A stretch of 53,012 bases of DNA from Spirochaetia bacterium. Lineage in GTDB: Bacteria > Spirochaetota > Leptospiria > Leptospirales > Leptonemataceae. The number at the start of each line of letters is the position of its first letter. The stretch's first letter is position 1. The DNA lies in NCBI GenBank assembly GCA_021413825.1, contig JAIOPQ010000081.1, positions 1 to 53,012 of the forward strand, written 5' to 3'. The position numbers and the translations under genes were made by a program. Below the pieces are notes generated by a model that was given only the letters and a program-made list of their open reading frames with translations, had not been told where the DNA came from and ran no database searches. Below, one piece after another: positions 39,987-50,573 of the stretch.

Positions 39987-40988
39987 CTATGGCATACTTC
40001 CCTGGCGGTATGCGTCAAATAATTTTTGAACCGCTTCGGTTGCGAGCAATGTTCCGTTTGCGACTTTAGTCTCTACCTCAGTAAGTTTGGACCTAACACT
40101 TGCGCTGGCATAGAAGTTACGTACCAATCCATCTTTGATGCGATCGTGCATCCAATCCGTGAGTTGAGCGCATCTTCGCAGATGAAATAGAGAGCTTGTT
40201 GGCGGCTTAACAGTTAGATCATTGTAACCCTGATGAATGCAAAATTCATGAAGCGTAACCAGTAATTGGTCCAGACCTTCACCAGTTGTAGCACTTCCCG
40301 CAAGCACCGGGATCTGCCAGCCAGACGTTCGCGGGCGCTGGTAGTGCAGGGCTGACTCGAGTTCTGCTCTTGACCGAAGCGCAGAAGGACGGTCCATATC
40401 GCTCTTATTTACGAACACACAATCAGCAATCTCTAGAATCCCCTTCTTGATTCCTTGCAATTCGTCGCCAGCATTTGGAAGTTGAAGCAAGAGATAAAAA
40501 TCCGTCATCCCGGCTGCGTCGATTTCCGATTGGCCAACACCAACGGTCTCAAGGATAATCCTATCAAATCCAGCAGCTTCAACCAGCCAGATTACTTCGC
40601 GCGTGCGTCGGCTTACTCCGCCCAGGGATCCACCGGAGGGACTAGGGCGCACAAACGCCGAGGGATGCGCTGATAGAATTGACATGCGTGTTTTGTCGCC
40701 AAGGATTGATCCACCCGTGATGCTTGATGTTGGATCAACTGCAAGTACAGCCACCTTGCTTCCGGCTTGAATAGACTTCATTCCGAATGCTTCAATGAAA
40801 GTAGATTTACCGGCCCCCGGTGAACCCGAGACTGCAACGCGCACTGATCGGCCGGTTTGCGGGAGAATTTCCTGCAGTAAAGCGTCAGCTTCGAGTTCAT
40901 CCTCAGGGCGCGTACTTTCAATCAATGTAATCGCGCGGGCCAACATGCGGCGGTCGCCTGCGAGAATTGCAGGCACTTCAATCTTCAT
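39987..40988 (-). CDS. meaB: MeaB/ArgK family G3E GTPase
   Basis: A 333-residue GTPase that protects and reloads B12-dependent acyl-CoA mutases. It shows GSPGAGKST (P-loop), LAVDPTSSITGGSILGDKTRM, ETVGVGQSE and NKSDMDR, the full set for MeaB. I place the start at ATG 40988 (MKIEVPAILAGDRR), matching the family; a TTG at 41024 would add 12 residues. No mutase gene is adjacent in this window. It is divergent from hldD with a 91-base gap. Confidence 0.9.
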   Translation of the reverse strand: MKIEVPAILAGDRRMLARAITLIESTRPEDELEADALLQEILPQTGRSVRVAVSGSPGAGKSTFIEAFGMKSIQAGSKVAVLAVDPTSSITGGSILGDKTRMSILSAHPSAFVRPSPSGGSLGGVSRRTREVIWLVEAAGFDRIILETVGVGQSEIDAAGMTDFYLLLQLPNAGDELQGIKKGILEIADCVFVNKSDMDRPSALRSRAELESALHYQRPRTSGWQIPVLAGSATTGEGLDQLLVTLHEFCIHQGYNDLTVKPPTSSLFHLRRCAQLTDWMHDRIKDGLVRNFYASASVRSKLTEVETKVANGTLLATEAVQKLFDAYRQGSMP

Positions 40989-41079
40989 TGCACTCAGCAA
41001 TCGTGATCGCGCTTGAATCCGCAATTGAAAAACGAATTTTGAACTTGACCGGCATTGCGTTCGGCGGGTCCACTATGGC

Positions 41080-42054
41080 ATGATACTAATCACCGGGGCG
41101 GCGGGATTGATCGGCAGTGCCGTAGTTCGCGAGCTAAACAGACGCGGGCGTTACGATTTGATTCTGGTTGATCACTTAGGAAGCAGCGATAAATGGATGA
41201 ATCTGCGATCGCTTCGATTTGCACACTACACGGAAAAGGAAATTCTTCTAAGTCAGCTTCAAATGGGCGGCAGCAGTCTGTTTGGCGTTACACATATAAT
41301 TCACCTTGGTGCTTGCAGCTCAACAACAGAGAAAGACGCAAGTTACTTGATACAAAACAACTATCAGTATTCTATAAGGTTGGCTGAATTCGCAACTCAG
41401 AAAGGAATTCGTATGGTCTATGCATCAAGTGCGGCTACGTATGGTGAAGGCCACGATGGGTTTGAAGATGATATTTCCTTATTAAATTCCCTCAGGCCGC
41501 TCAACCCTTACGGATATTCAAAACACATTTTCGATCTATGGCTGCGTGACAGGCATTTTGATCCCGGCTTTGCTGGTATAAAGTATTTCAATGTGTATGG
41601 TCCAAATGAGTATCATAAGGGTGACATGATGTCTGTTGTGCTCAAAGCGTATCGACAGATTCAGTCAGAGGGTAAGATCAAGCTTTTCCGGAGTTACAAA
41701 ACTGACGTTCGTGACGGGGAGCAGCAGAGGGATTTTCTATACGTGGAAGACGCAGCCAGAATGACAGTATTCCTGGCACTTGAAAGTCAAGCAACGGGGA
41801 TATTCAATGCTGGAAGTGGATCCGCAAACACGTGGCTGGCGCTTTCAGAAGCAATCTTTTCATCAATGGGAAAACCTCCGCAGGTTGAATTTGTGGATAT
41901 GCCAGAATGGCTGCGGCCCAAATATCAATACTACACGTGCGCGCCAATGAAACGCCTGCAGGAAGCTGGATTTGTAAAACCTACTACCCCGTTAGGTGAC
42001 GCAGTCAAAGACTACGTCGCTGGTTATCTCATGAAGGACGAGGCCCGCGCCTGA
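41080..42054 (+). CDS. hldD: ADP-L-glycero-D-manno-heptose 6-epimerase
   Basis: A 324-residue short-chain epimerase that makes ADP-L-glycero-beta-D-manno-heptose for the LPS core. The NADP-binding GAAGLIGS, GACSSTTE, YASSAATYG, the catalytic YGYSK and the diagnostic YFNVYGPNEYHKGDMMSV are all present. Together with waaA it supports an LPS outer membrane. A second ATG at 41075 is out of frame. The recC start lies one base after its stop, so the two may be co-transcribed. Confidence 0.93.
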   Translation: MILITGAAGLIGSAVVRELNRRGRYDLILVDHLGSSDKWMNLRSLRFAHYTEKEILLSQLQMGGSSLFGVTHIIHLGACSSTTEKDASYLIQNNYQYSIRLAEFATQKGIRMVYASSAATYGEGHDGFEDDISLLNSLRPLNPYGYSKHIFDLWLRDRHFDPGFAGIKYFNVYGPNEYHKGDMMSVVLKAYRQIQSEGKIKLFRSYKTDVRDGEQQRDFLYVEDAARMTVFLALESQATGIFNAGSGSANTWLALSEAIFSSMGKPPQVEFVDMPEWLRPKYQYYTCAPMKRLQEAGFVKPTTPLGDAVKDYVAGYLMKDEARA

Positions 42055-42055
42055 C

Positions 42056-45000
42056 GTGAGCCAGCGTTCGTCATTTTACTTTTGCAATAATTTGCAGGCC
42101 CTTGCAGCCAGGCTCGATGAGCATTTGCGGGAGGGCTGGCAGAAACGCGATCCCCTTGTCCCTGTCAATATACTCGTTCCAAACCGAAATGTTGCGCGGT
42201 GGCTGCAAATGTTCCTGGCCGAAGCACAGGGACCAACCGGTGTTTGCGCGAACATGAGGTTTCTGTATCTTGAAGAAGGTCTTAAGCACTACCTGGCCAA
42301 ACTTGATCCAAAGAAACGATCTGTGCGGATTGTTTCAAGAGATGAAACAGAGCTATTCTTGCTCGAAGCTTTGTTGTCTGGCCAATTAAAAGGACATCTG
42401 GGAAACTATATTTCTGACGCAACACCGCGCAAGACACATCAGCTAGCTTCGCGCCTTGCATCCCTATTTCAAGAATACGAATATCACAGAAGCGATTGGA
42501 TTCAGAACTGGATTGCCGGTAAGTTTGGCAAGGGCCTGGCTGCAGAGCAAGCTAAGATCTATGCGCAAATTCGCCAAAACATTCGATCCAGGGACGCAAC
42601 GGCAAGTTCTCTTGGTGAGTATGCATCCGCTGTATTTGCAGACTTGAAACCGGAACCAGGGGTCCAGGAAGAAATCTTTGTGTTTGCAGTCTCGCAAATT
42701 TCCGACTTACACCAGGGAATTCTCTTTTCCATGAGCGCCCTGTTGCCCGTTCGGTATTTTATGGTAGATACCGCCATGTCTGGCGGCGATGATGAATGGC
42801 GGCTAACGTCCAAACCTACATTTAAGACGGATACGGGTTTTCCACGAAGCTGGCTCGATCCGCATAGGAGAACGCTGCTTACCATGCATTCAGCCAGGAG
42901 GCCAGAGCACGATTGGTTTGTTAGAAGAGTAACTCCAGAAGGTCCGGAATTGCTTAAGGCCCTGCAGCGCGCAGTATTGAAGCAACCTGCTCGCAAGATT
43001 CCGGCTCAACTTGAGATGAATCCCAGTGTGCGAATTTTTGCCTGCCCTGGAATCTTTCGTGAAGCTGAGACGGTCTATCACAGCATTATGGCGGAAATGG
43101 AGCGCGATCCGGATTTGACGTTAACAGATATTGCCGTGCTCGTTCCGGATATGACAAAATATCGCCCGGTGCTAGAGTCCATTTTTGAAAGAGATCTCGA
43201 CGCAGACGACCGTGTCAGAATTCCATTTAGCATAACAGACTTCAGTTCCAATCAAACCAGTGTATATGCCCGCGGTATCGAATCCCTCCTCAATCTGGTT
43301 GAAGGTGATTTTTCTCGCAGTGAGATGTTTGAACTGTTTATGAATCCGTGCTTCCAGGAAAGAAAGGGTGTTACCCGTCAAGACGTAGCCGGGTGGTTGC
43401 AGTTAGCAGAATCGCTTGGAATACACCGAGGGTTAAATGGTCGCCATAGCTTTCATTCTGGCTTGAAGCGACTACGAATGGGTTTCATAGTTCAGAACCA
43501 ACTCGATCGTCAAGGCGATGCAATCGCGATGGCTGATCCATTTGTAGACGAACGCGCAGTTGGCATTCTTTCGGTTATCGTTTCTGACCTGGAGGAGAAA
43601 CTGGAATCTATTTGCGCGGCGCCGCCAGAGAGATTGCATTTGCTCTTGAATGATCTATTCGACTCCTTTCTTGCGATTCCAGAGGGAATGTCTTATGAGA
43701 TGCGGGTGCGTGAAAAACTTGCCGCTCTCTTTGCAATGCTTCGCAAGTTTGAACCAAAGAATATCAGATTTGAGGTTCTACGGGAAATTATACTTGAGGC
43801 TGTTCAAGGATTGTCCGCTAGTAGAGGAGAATACCTGGCCAATGGAGTAACGTTATCTGCTCTGCAGCCAATGCGTCCCATTCCTTTCAAGCTTTTGTAC
43901 ATCATGGGCATGGAAGAAGGAAGATTTCCCGGTCGTGCGGACGAATCGGAAATGGATTTGCGGATTGCTCGTCCCATTCCGAGCGATGTTTCTTTGCCTG
44001 AAGCAAACCGTTTACTTCTACTTGAAGCTATAATGTCCGCCACCGAAAAGCTGATCGTTACCTATAACTGCCGCGATATCCGTCGCGACGCTCGATTTGA
44101 AATATCAACTGCAATCTCTGAGATTGTAGCCTTTGCGGAAGATTACGCAGGCCAAATCCCAGTTCATTTTCTGCCGTTGACCGCGTCCAGTGGAGAACCC
44201 GAAGGCAATATCGTTCATGTTTCTCCGGCCGAGCAGGCAATGGCCATGTTTCATGCCGGCGTTTCAAGTGAAGCACTGGCCGTCGAGATCGAGCGCAGAA
44301 GAGAAATTTCCACGATAGCTGGCCTCCAAAGCCCTGCGAACCGCAGGATTCCGCGCATTACTCTGGACCAGCTCAGTAGATATCTGACCTATCCACTTGA
44401 TACCGTTATGCGGCAAATCGGAAGCCTCTATTCAGATGAGGCAGAGGATCTCTCGCTCAAAGACCGGGAGCCGGTGTTCGCGGAGGGCAGCATTTTCTAT
44501 CGCCTCTGCGGGGACATCCTGACCAATTTTTTTGGACTGGGGAACCGGAAGATTGAAAATCTAGAAGGCCTGGCCTATGAAATGTATAGGCAGCAGGCTA
44601 GTACTTTGAAGCTGCCGCTTCCAGCATTTGGTGAGGCGGATCTATTTCCGATTCTGATTCGATGGAGAAAGGCTGCAAGAGATTGGACGCCGCTCCTGGT
44701 TGGGCAGCCGTTTTCAGCTTCTACAATTTCTGTTACACTCTACCCGGACGGCTTTCCAGACGGTGTTGAGTTAACGGCAAGGATGAATCTACTTCGCGAG
44801 CTGGGCGGCTCAAGCGAGTGCTTGATTCCCATTCACCGCATCAAGGAGCCAGCATTTCTTTCGCCATTCCTGTTTCATCAGGTTAGACGTTGCATTGATG
44901 AGGGATCCAAACTGGTTGCCTACCAGGTGGCGTATGGTAAAGGCTCTGCATTCAAGGATTGCACGATGCGAGACGTGGGTGATCCTCAAAGATTCCTCAC

Positions 45001-45250
45001 AGAGATTGCGGGCGATTTTCTTTCTGCCAATTCGCAATTCATTCCGTATGATCTTGTCAAGCAGGTAAAGTCTCTGGATGCTTCGGCCGCTGAATATCAG
45101 ATGCTGCTTCAGAGTGAACTCGATGAACCGAGCCCGCAGAACTATTGGCGCGATGAGCTGGTTAATCTCGTAACTCCCGAACTGGACGAAACGGCACTGG
45201 GGAAAGCTCGACAGAGATTCAAGACGTTTCTGGAAATGTTTCAAAAATGA
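42056..45250 (+). CDS. recC: RecC subunit of exodeoxyribonuclease V
   Basis: A 1064-residue protein, close to the usual RecC length of about 1120. RecC recognises Chi and splits the duplex in the RecBCD complex. The N-terminal LVPVNILVPNRNVARWLQ, the FSITDFS segment and GVTLSALQPMRPIPFKLLYIMGMEEGRFPG are typical. It has the inactive helicase-like folds of RecC rather than Walker motifs. Start is GTG 42056. The stop overlaps the recB start by ATGA, so translation is coupled. Confidence 0.93.
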   Translation: MSQRSSFYFCNNLQALAARLDEHLREGWQKRDPLVPVNILVPNRNVARWLQMFLAEAQGPTGVCANMRFLYLEEGLKHYLAKLDPKKRSVRIVSRDETELFLLEALLSGQLKGHLGNYISDATPRKTHQLASRLASLFQEYEYHRSDWIQNWIAGKFGKGLAAEQAKIYAQIRQNIRSRDATASSLGEYASAVFADLKPEPGVQEEIFVFAVSQISDLHQGILFSMSALLPVRYFMVDTAMSGGDDEWRLTSKPTFKTDTGFPRSWLDPHRRTLLTMHSARRPEHDWFVRRVTPEGPELLKALQRAVLKQPARKIPAQLEMNPSVRIFACPGIFREAETVYHSIMAEMERDPDLTLTDIAVLVPDMTKYRPVLESIFERDLDADDRVRIPFSITDFSSNQTSVYARGIESLLNLVEGDFSRSEMFELFMNPCFQERKGVTRQDVAGWLQLAESLGIHRGLNGRHSFHSGLKRLRMGFIVQNQLDRQGDAIAMADPFVDERAVGILSVIVSDLEEKLESICAAPPERLHLLLNDLFDSFLAIPEGMSYEMRVREKLAALFAMLRKFEPKNIRFEVLREIILEAVQGLSASRGEYLANGVTLSALQPMRPIPFKLLYIMGMEEGRFPGRADESEMDLRIARPIPSDVSLPEANRLLLLEAIMSATEKLIVTYNCRDIRRDARFEISTAISEIVAFAEDYAGQIPVHFLPLTASSGEPEGNIVHVSPAEQAMAMFHAGVSSEALAVEIERRREISTIAGLQSPANRRIPRITLDQLSRYLTYPLDTVMRQIGSLYSDEAEDLSLKDREPVFAEGSIFYRLCGDILTNFFGLGNRKIENLEGLAYEMYRQQASTLKLPLPAFGEADLFPILIRWRKAARDWTPLLVGQPFSASTISVTLYPDGFPDGVELTARMNLLRELGGSSECLIPIHRIKEPAFLSPFLFHQVRRCIDEGSKLVAYQVAYGKGSAFKDCTMRDVGDPQRFLTEIAGDFLSANSQFIPYDLVKQVKSLDASAAEYQMLLQSELDEPSPQNYWRDELVNLVTPELDETALGKARQRFKTFLEMFQK

Positions 45251-48200
45251 GCGGGCACAAAGTTGTAGAGGCGTCCGCCGGGACTGGCAAGACGTATTGG
45301 ATTGAGCAAGAGGTAATGCGGCTAATCGAGGCTGGAGTTCCACTGCCGCAGATACTGCTGGTAACGTTTACGGAAAAAGCTACAACGGAGCTTCATCAAC
45401 GCATTCGGACCAGTCTGAAAAATGCAATTGTCCAATCCACAAAAGAGCAAACGATCCACGAACGTTTTATAGCCGCGGAACGTGAACTGGACCAGGCATC
45501 GATTTTTACAATACACGGTTTCTGCAATCAAATGCTGAACGATTTTGCTTTTGAGATGCAAGAGCATTTTGCGGCAACGCTTGTAAACGACGCTGAAGTC
45601 AGGAAGCAGTTGCTCGCGGAAATAGTTCGCTCATGGCCCGAACGATTTGGTGAACACTTGCCGGACATACTTTCCCTCTCCAGCTATCCGGATGTGCATC
45701 GAGGTGAAGATGCCAGTGCCTGGGAAACGCGAGCCCTCTCGATCGCTATGCGCATGGGGCCGCGCGATAGACTTATACCCGAAGATCCCCTGGAACCAAC
45801 TGAACAGGTCATAGAGAAGCTTTCTGGATTAATGGAGAAGGCACTCAGCGCCATCGGATCGCTTAACGTTTCCGATCCTGGCAAGACACCATTGTTTGCG
45901 GAGTTTAGAAATCGCTCCGGTGCGCGCGCTGATTCTCCAGAAGCGAAATTCTTAATAGCGCTCGGTAATGAATTCAAACATGTCTCGGCGGAAACTACTT
46001 TTCGGAGGAGCGTTCGGATATTTCTCGAAAGGTCAAGGCCTGCGCTGAAATTTTCGCTAGAAGATGCGACTCCCCTGGGAGAGTTTACGCGGAACCTTCA
46101 GGGGGTAGTCAGTATGCTGGGTAGCATGCAGCATTATCTCATGGTCGCAGCGGTTAGAGAACTTCAGCAAAAGTTAGAGTCGTGCAAGCAGACTAAAAAT
46201 CTCAGAAGTTACGATGATATGTTGTCGCGCCTTCACGATGCCGTTATGCGACATGAACTGGTTTGCAACAAGATCAGACAAAGGTATGCGTACGCGATTG
46301 TTGATGAATTCCAGGATACTGATCCTATCCAGTGGGAGATATTTCAGAAGCTGTTCGTTGGATCTGAGCAAACTTCTTTGATCCTTGTAGGCGATCCCAA
46401 GCAGGCGATCTACGGCTTTCGCGGAGCAAATGTTCGCACTTATAATGTGGCCACCAATTATCTGCTTGGCCTTTCCCCACCGGCTGAGAATGTCCGCCTT
46501 GGCACAAGCTATCGTTCATCGCCAGAATTGATGGAGGCTGTGAATGCTCTGTTTGCCTCAACTATCTGGTTCGGCAAGGATTATAAGGATGTTCTGGCTG
46601 CACCAATCGAGAAGCGTCGCATAACGTTAGTCGGTGAAGAGCCTGCTTTGAATTTCCTGGATTTACAGGACGTTGAGCGGGCGCCTGTAGCTCGCCGGAA
46701 ATTTTCGGAATTTGCTGCGAATGAAATTCTCCGCATGATGAACGGCCCGCTTAGAATCGCAGATAAAGGAGCAAATCGACCATTACGATTCAGTGATTTT
46801 GCAGTTCTAGTAAAAGCGAAATCCGAATCCCCGAGTATGGAACGCGCGTTTCGTAGCGCTGGAATCCCACACGCATTCTACAAGAAACCGGGCGTGTATG
46901 AATCAAAAGAGGCTATGGAGTGGGCTCTAATTCTAAAGGCAACCGATACTCTAGATTTCAATGCAATGCGGAAGGCATTGTTGACACGATTCTTCTCGAT
47001 ACCGATAGGTGATCTCCTGGAAATTGGAGAAATTCCTCCCGCTATTCTGGATCGATTCCGGCATTGGAACAGTCTTGCAATCGAACGCCGCTGGTCAGCG
47101 ATGTTTTCTCAAATGCTTTTAGACACGCCAATTCTTCTGCCTGGAAATGCCACAGCCATCAGCATGGGAACTGAATTTGTGGATCCCACGGACGACTTTG
47201 AAAGAAGGCGAGCGAACCTGGAACAGATCGCGCAGGACCTGGAACTATCTGCAAGGCAGCGCAGGATGAACCTGAGTGAAATGATCGATACGCTCGCAGA
47301 ACTGCGCGTAGCCCAGGTGACGGCAGATGAATCCACTCTGCACAGTGATGAGTCGGACGCGGATCGTGTCCGGATTATGACGATTCATGCGAGTAAGGGA
47401 CTTGAGTTTCCATTCGTTTTCATTACTGGCGGCTTCTACGACGGGTATAAGTCCTCATTTTCAGAATACTTTGCATCTCCGGAAAGCCAGGAAAAAATAT
47501 TCGATCTGGTTCCCGAGAAAAATGCGGAGCTTAGTGCCCAGACAGCTGAGGATCTAAAAAGATTGTACTACGTAGCATTTACCCGGGCGCAGTTCAAGAT
47601 CTATGCGCCGTTATTCAAGGTAAAAAGCAAAGAAGGCCCCGTTTCAAGTTTGATCTACCCGGCAGCAACAAGCTTACTGCCGAATCTTGCGAATGTAATT
47701 TCCATCAAGCGCGAAATATCACCGCCGGTTCCGCTCACAAACAATAGAAAATCAATCCCTATTGGCGAGATTCGCCCATATGCGCAGGTGGCACGCAGAG
47801 CGCGCGGGCTAACTTCATACTCGTCAATACTGCGATTGGCCAGGATGAATGAAGCGCCAACTATGGATTTTGGCATTCCGCAGAAACTCGATGAATCGCA
47901 GTCTCCGGGAACAACGGAAGAAATTGCTGTTGTTTCTGGGATTGAAGTGTCAGGGACTGGCGGTGCAGATTCCATTCCGGGTGGAGCTCGGACAGGGGAT
48001 GCGGTTCATTCCATTCTGGAAAAACTCGACTTTGCTACGTTCGATTCTGAAAAGCCTTTTCCTGGAGAAGAACTGCCTCCAGACACCCTTGAATTAATTC
48101 GAAATAATCTAGTCAGGAATGGTATCTCAGAAAAACACCAGGGAACAGTAATCAATTTAATCTGGGCTACTCTCAATACTGAGCTGCCGGAGATTGGGAA

Positions 48201-48645
48201 GTTGGCAAAGGTTACGTCGTTTAGCCCGGAAATGACGTTTATGCTAGCCGTGCCTGAACAAAACGCAAACGCAAAATGGGAACAAATCGTCCTGAGAAAA
48301 GGATTTATTTACGGCGCGATGGATCTTGTTTTTCGGCAGAATCAAAAATACTATGTGTTGGATTGGAAGACAAACAAGCTGCCTGTGTACACACAGGATG
48401 AATTAGAGAAGTGTATGCAATCGTCGCACTATGATTTGCAGTACGAGATCTATTCACACGCCCTAATTTCCTGGCTGAGTTCAATGCCTGGCTATGAACC
48501 AGAGTGGTTTGGTGGTGTATTCTATCTGTTTTTGCGGGGTATGCGACCTGGATCGAATGATGGAGTCTTCTTCCGGCGGCCCAATCCGGATTCACTGCTT
48601 TCGATTGGTGAGATCGTGCGTCGTGCGTTTCGAGGAACACATTGA
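45247..48645 (+). CDS. recB: RecB helicase-nuclease subunit of exodeoxyribonuclease V
   Basis: A 1132-residue UvrD-type 3'-5' helicase with a C-terminal nuclease. The P-loop ASAGTGKT is at residues 9-16, a very short N-terminus. VDEFQDTDPIQWEIF is the Walker B block, and RVRIMTIHASKGLEFPFVF and YVAFTRAQF are late helicase motifs. The nuclease core has GAMDLVF and VLDWKTN, with metal-binding Asp and the conserved Asp/Lys. Length is near the normal 1180. It overlaps recC (ATGA) and recD (TTGA). RecBCD repairs breaks and degrades foreign linear DNA. Confidence 0.94.
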   Translation: MSGHKVVEASAGTGKTYWIEQEVMRLIEAGVPLPQILLVTFTEKATTELHQRIRTSLKNAIVQSTKEQTIHERFIAAERELDQASIFTIHGFCNQMLNDFAFEMQEHFAATLVNDAEVRKQLLAEIVRSWPERFGEHLPDILSLSSYPDVHRGEDASAWETRALSIAMRMGPRDRLIPEDPLEPTEQVIEKLSGLMEKALSAIGSLNVSDPGKTPLFAEFRNRSGARADSPEAKFLIALGNEFKHVSAETTFRRSVRIFLERSRPALKFSLEDATPLGEFTRNLQGVVSMLGSMQHYLMVAAVRELQQKLESCKQTKNLRSYDDMLSRLHDAVMRHELVCNKIRQRYAYAIVDEFQDTDPIQWEIFQKLFVGSEQTSLILVGDPKQAIYGFRGANVRTYNVATNYLLGLSPPAENVRLGTSYRSSPELMEAVNALFASTIWFGKDYKDVLAAPIEKRRITLVGEEPALNFLDLQDVERAPVARRKFSEFAANEILRMMNGPLRIADKGANRPLRFSDFAVLVKAKSESPSMERAFRSAGIPHAFYKKPGVYESKEAMEWALILKATDTLDFNAMRKALLTRFFSIPIGDLLEIGEIPPAILDRFRHWNSLAIERRWSAMFSQMLLDTPILLPGNATAISMGTEFVDPTDDFERRRANLEQIAQDLELSARQRRMNLSEMIDTLAELRVAQVTADESTLHSDESDADRVRIMTIHASKGLEFPFVFITGGFYDGYKSSFSEYFASPESQEKIFDLVPEKNAELSAQTAEDLKRLYYVAFTRAQFKIYAPLFKVKSKEGPVSSLIYPAATSLLPNLANVISIKREISPPVPLTNNRKSIPIGEIRPYAQVARRARGLTSYSSILRLARMNEAPTMDFGIPQKLDESQSPGTTEEIAVVSGIEVSGTGGADSIPGGARTGDAVHSILEKLDFATFDSEKPFPGEELPPDTLELIRNNLVRNGISEKHQGTVINLIWATLNTELPEIGKLAKVTSFSPEMTFMLAVPEQNANAKWEQIVLRKGFIYGAMDLVFRQNQKYYVLDWKTNKLPVYTQDELEKCMQSSHYDLQYEIYSHALISWLSSMPGYEPEWFGGVFYLFLRGMRPGSNDGVFFRRPNPDSLLSIGEIVRRAFRGTH

Positions 48646-50573
48646 AAACCGTTGAGTGGTTTTCTGAAGCTCCGGAAGACGGGGAGTATTTTGCTCACGC
48701 AATTCTGGTGCCGGAACTTGCCTTCTGGATGCATGCGGCTCAGGATATTGAAAGCTTTTCAACGGGGCAAGTCCCGTCTCCCCTTAGACGATTGGTTCTT
48801 ATTCTGGGTTATTCCTGTACCTATGGAGACCTTTGTATTGAATTGACGCCCGCCAGGATTGCCCATGCGGAATCTAAACTGAGAAAATTGTTAGAACGGC
48901 CGATGCCAGGCTTGGATGCAATCATCAAGTTTGCATGTTCACCAAATTTCGAAACAGAGCTACCAGGAATTGTCTCACGCACAATTGACGCGCCTCTCGT
49001 GCTTGCTTCTGATGCTGGCCACAGTTTTCTGTATTTTCAAAAGCATTTTGTGTCAAGACGCTCCGTTATCAGGAACTTCCAGTTACTCACAAAAACGCGC
49101 CCAGAATCCTGGAACATTGAGCAGGCAATCGTTGCATTCAAGGCCGGTGTCAGCGACCGATTCAATCTGGCAGGGGAGCAGCGGCAGGCGATTGCTCTTG
49201 CATTGTACTCTTCCCTGGCAATTGTTACCGGGGGTCCCGGCACGGGTAAAACAACCGTTATTGTCGGAATTCTGCGCGCCCTTGTTTCGCTGGGGATTCA
49301 AGCTCGCGAGATTCGAATTGCCACGCCCACCGGGCGTGCTGCAAGGCGGGTGAAACAGGCTATCGATGGATCCATGGACAGAACGTTAAGCGAAATTGAA
49401 ACAGGAACCCTTCATAGCCTGCTCGGGTTCAGCAGACACAGGGGAGATTTTAAATATTCAGCCCAGGCACAGATCCCTTACAAAGCGATCATTCTCGACG
49501 AGGTTTCGATGGTGGACCTTAACATTATGAGTCGATTGCTCGAGTCGATTAGCCCGGGAAAAACACGCCTGATTCTGCTTGGAGATAGGGATCAGTTGCC
49601 CTCCGTGGAATCCGGCGCCGTACTGGGTGATATGGTAGAACTACTTTTACCTGAGAGCCAGTCGCCTGGATATAGTAATGGATTCCTGGAATTTTGTAAC
49701 TCTCTGGACAAGCTAAAGGTAGCGAAGGGCTCAAAGGAAGAGCAAATTGTTCAGCTGCCGCAAATGCTCACAGACAGCATCGTGGAACTGAAATCGTCAC
49801 ATCGCTCTGGTGAGAGTATTCGAACCGCAGCCCTGGAAATCAATCAGGGGAGAATGCCTGCCTGGTCTAAGCAGATCGATTTACAATCCGAAGGTTGCGG
49901 GTACTTTGAAATTCAAAACGAGGTTGAGTTTCAAGCGTTAATGGCAAGATGGGCCGGATTGTTTTTTGATCCCGCTTACTTGAATAGTGTTCAGAAAGCC
50001 ATTGAACTAAATTCAGATTCAAGCGAAGCGCGAAGTATCAGTGAGGCTTTGCTGGCACACGTAACGTCCTATCGTATCCTCAGTTTTACCCGTCATGGCG
50101 ATCGGGGCACCAGACGCATCAATGCACTTCTCAAACAGCATGCCTATGACCTGGGCCTTCCGTTTGAAGGCGACATGCACGCAGGAATGCCGCTCATGGT
50201 TGTCCAAAACGATTATCGCCGAAGGATCTTTAACGGTGAAACCGGTGTGCTCCTGCAGTTCAGAAATGGATTTCGTTGGATGTTTATTGAGGGCGATCGG
50301 ATGGTCTCGTTAACTCCTGCTGCATTGCCGCAGTGGGAAGCGGCTCATGCAATCACAGTTCACAAAAGTCAGGGCTCGGAATATGACCACGTGCTTATGG
50401 TGATGCCGTCGGAATCGGATCATCCAATTCTCAGTCGTCAGATTCTTTATACGGGCCTGACGCGCGCAAAGAAAGGCGTCATCGTTGCCGGATCGCTTGA
50501 ATCAATTCAGGCCGCACTCACCCAAAGAATTAAGCGAGAGACAGGTGGCCTTAAAATCGATCAAGAAGTTTGA
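48642..50573 (+). CDS. recD: RecD helicase subunit of exodeoxyribonuclease V
   Basis: A 643-residue 5'-3' superfamily 1B helicase. Walker A is GGPGTGKTT with the lysine at residue 203, preceded by the RecD-type N-terminal domain. ILDEVSMVDL gives Walker B, and GDRDQLPSVESGAVLGD and VHKSQGSEYDHV are late motifs. TTG at 48642 is the start, overlapping recB by four bases. Its length fits E. coli RecD (608) better than the longer RecD2 proteins. The 3' end overlaps the convergent gene by 23 bases. Confidence 0.93.
   Translation: MKTVEWFSEAPEDGEYFAHAILVPELAFWMHAAQDIESFSTGQVPSPLRRLVLILGYSCTYGDLCIELTPARIAHAESKLRKLLERPMPGLDAIIKFACSPNFETELPGIVSRTIDAPLVLASDAGHSFLYFQKHFVSRRSVIRNFQLLTKTRPESWNIEQAIVAFKAGVSDRFNLAGEQRQAIALALYSSLAIVTGGPGTGKTTVIVGILRALVSLGIQAREIRIATPTGRAARRVKQAIDGSMDRTLSEIETGTLHSLLGFSRHRGDFKYSAQAQIPYKAIILDEVSMVDLNIMSRLLESISPGKTRLILLGDRDQLPSVESGAVLGDMVELLLPESQSPGYSNGFLEFCNSLDKLKVAKGSKEEQIVQLPQMLTDSIVELKSSHRSGESIRTAALEINQGRMPAWSKQIDLQSEGCGYFEIQNEVEFQALMARWAGLFFDPAYLNSVQKAIELNSDSSEARSISEALLAHVTSYRILSFTRHGDRGTRRINALLKQHAYDLGLPFEGDMHAGMPLMVVQNDYRRRIFNGETGVLLQFRNGFRWMFIEGDRMVSLTPAALPQWEAAHAITVHKSQGSEYDHVLMVMPSESDHPILSRQILYTGLTRAKKGVIVAGSLESIQAALTQRIKRETGGLKIDQEV

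Noticed and set aside
42056..50573. recBCD-adjacent genes as an anti-phage defence island
   Set aside because: Neighbours are LPS, cupin and metabolic genes; no restriction, CBASS, Thoeris, retron or other defence hallmark is seen.
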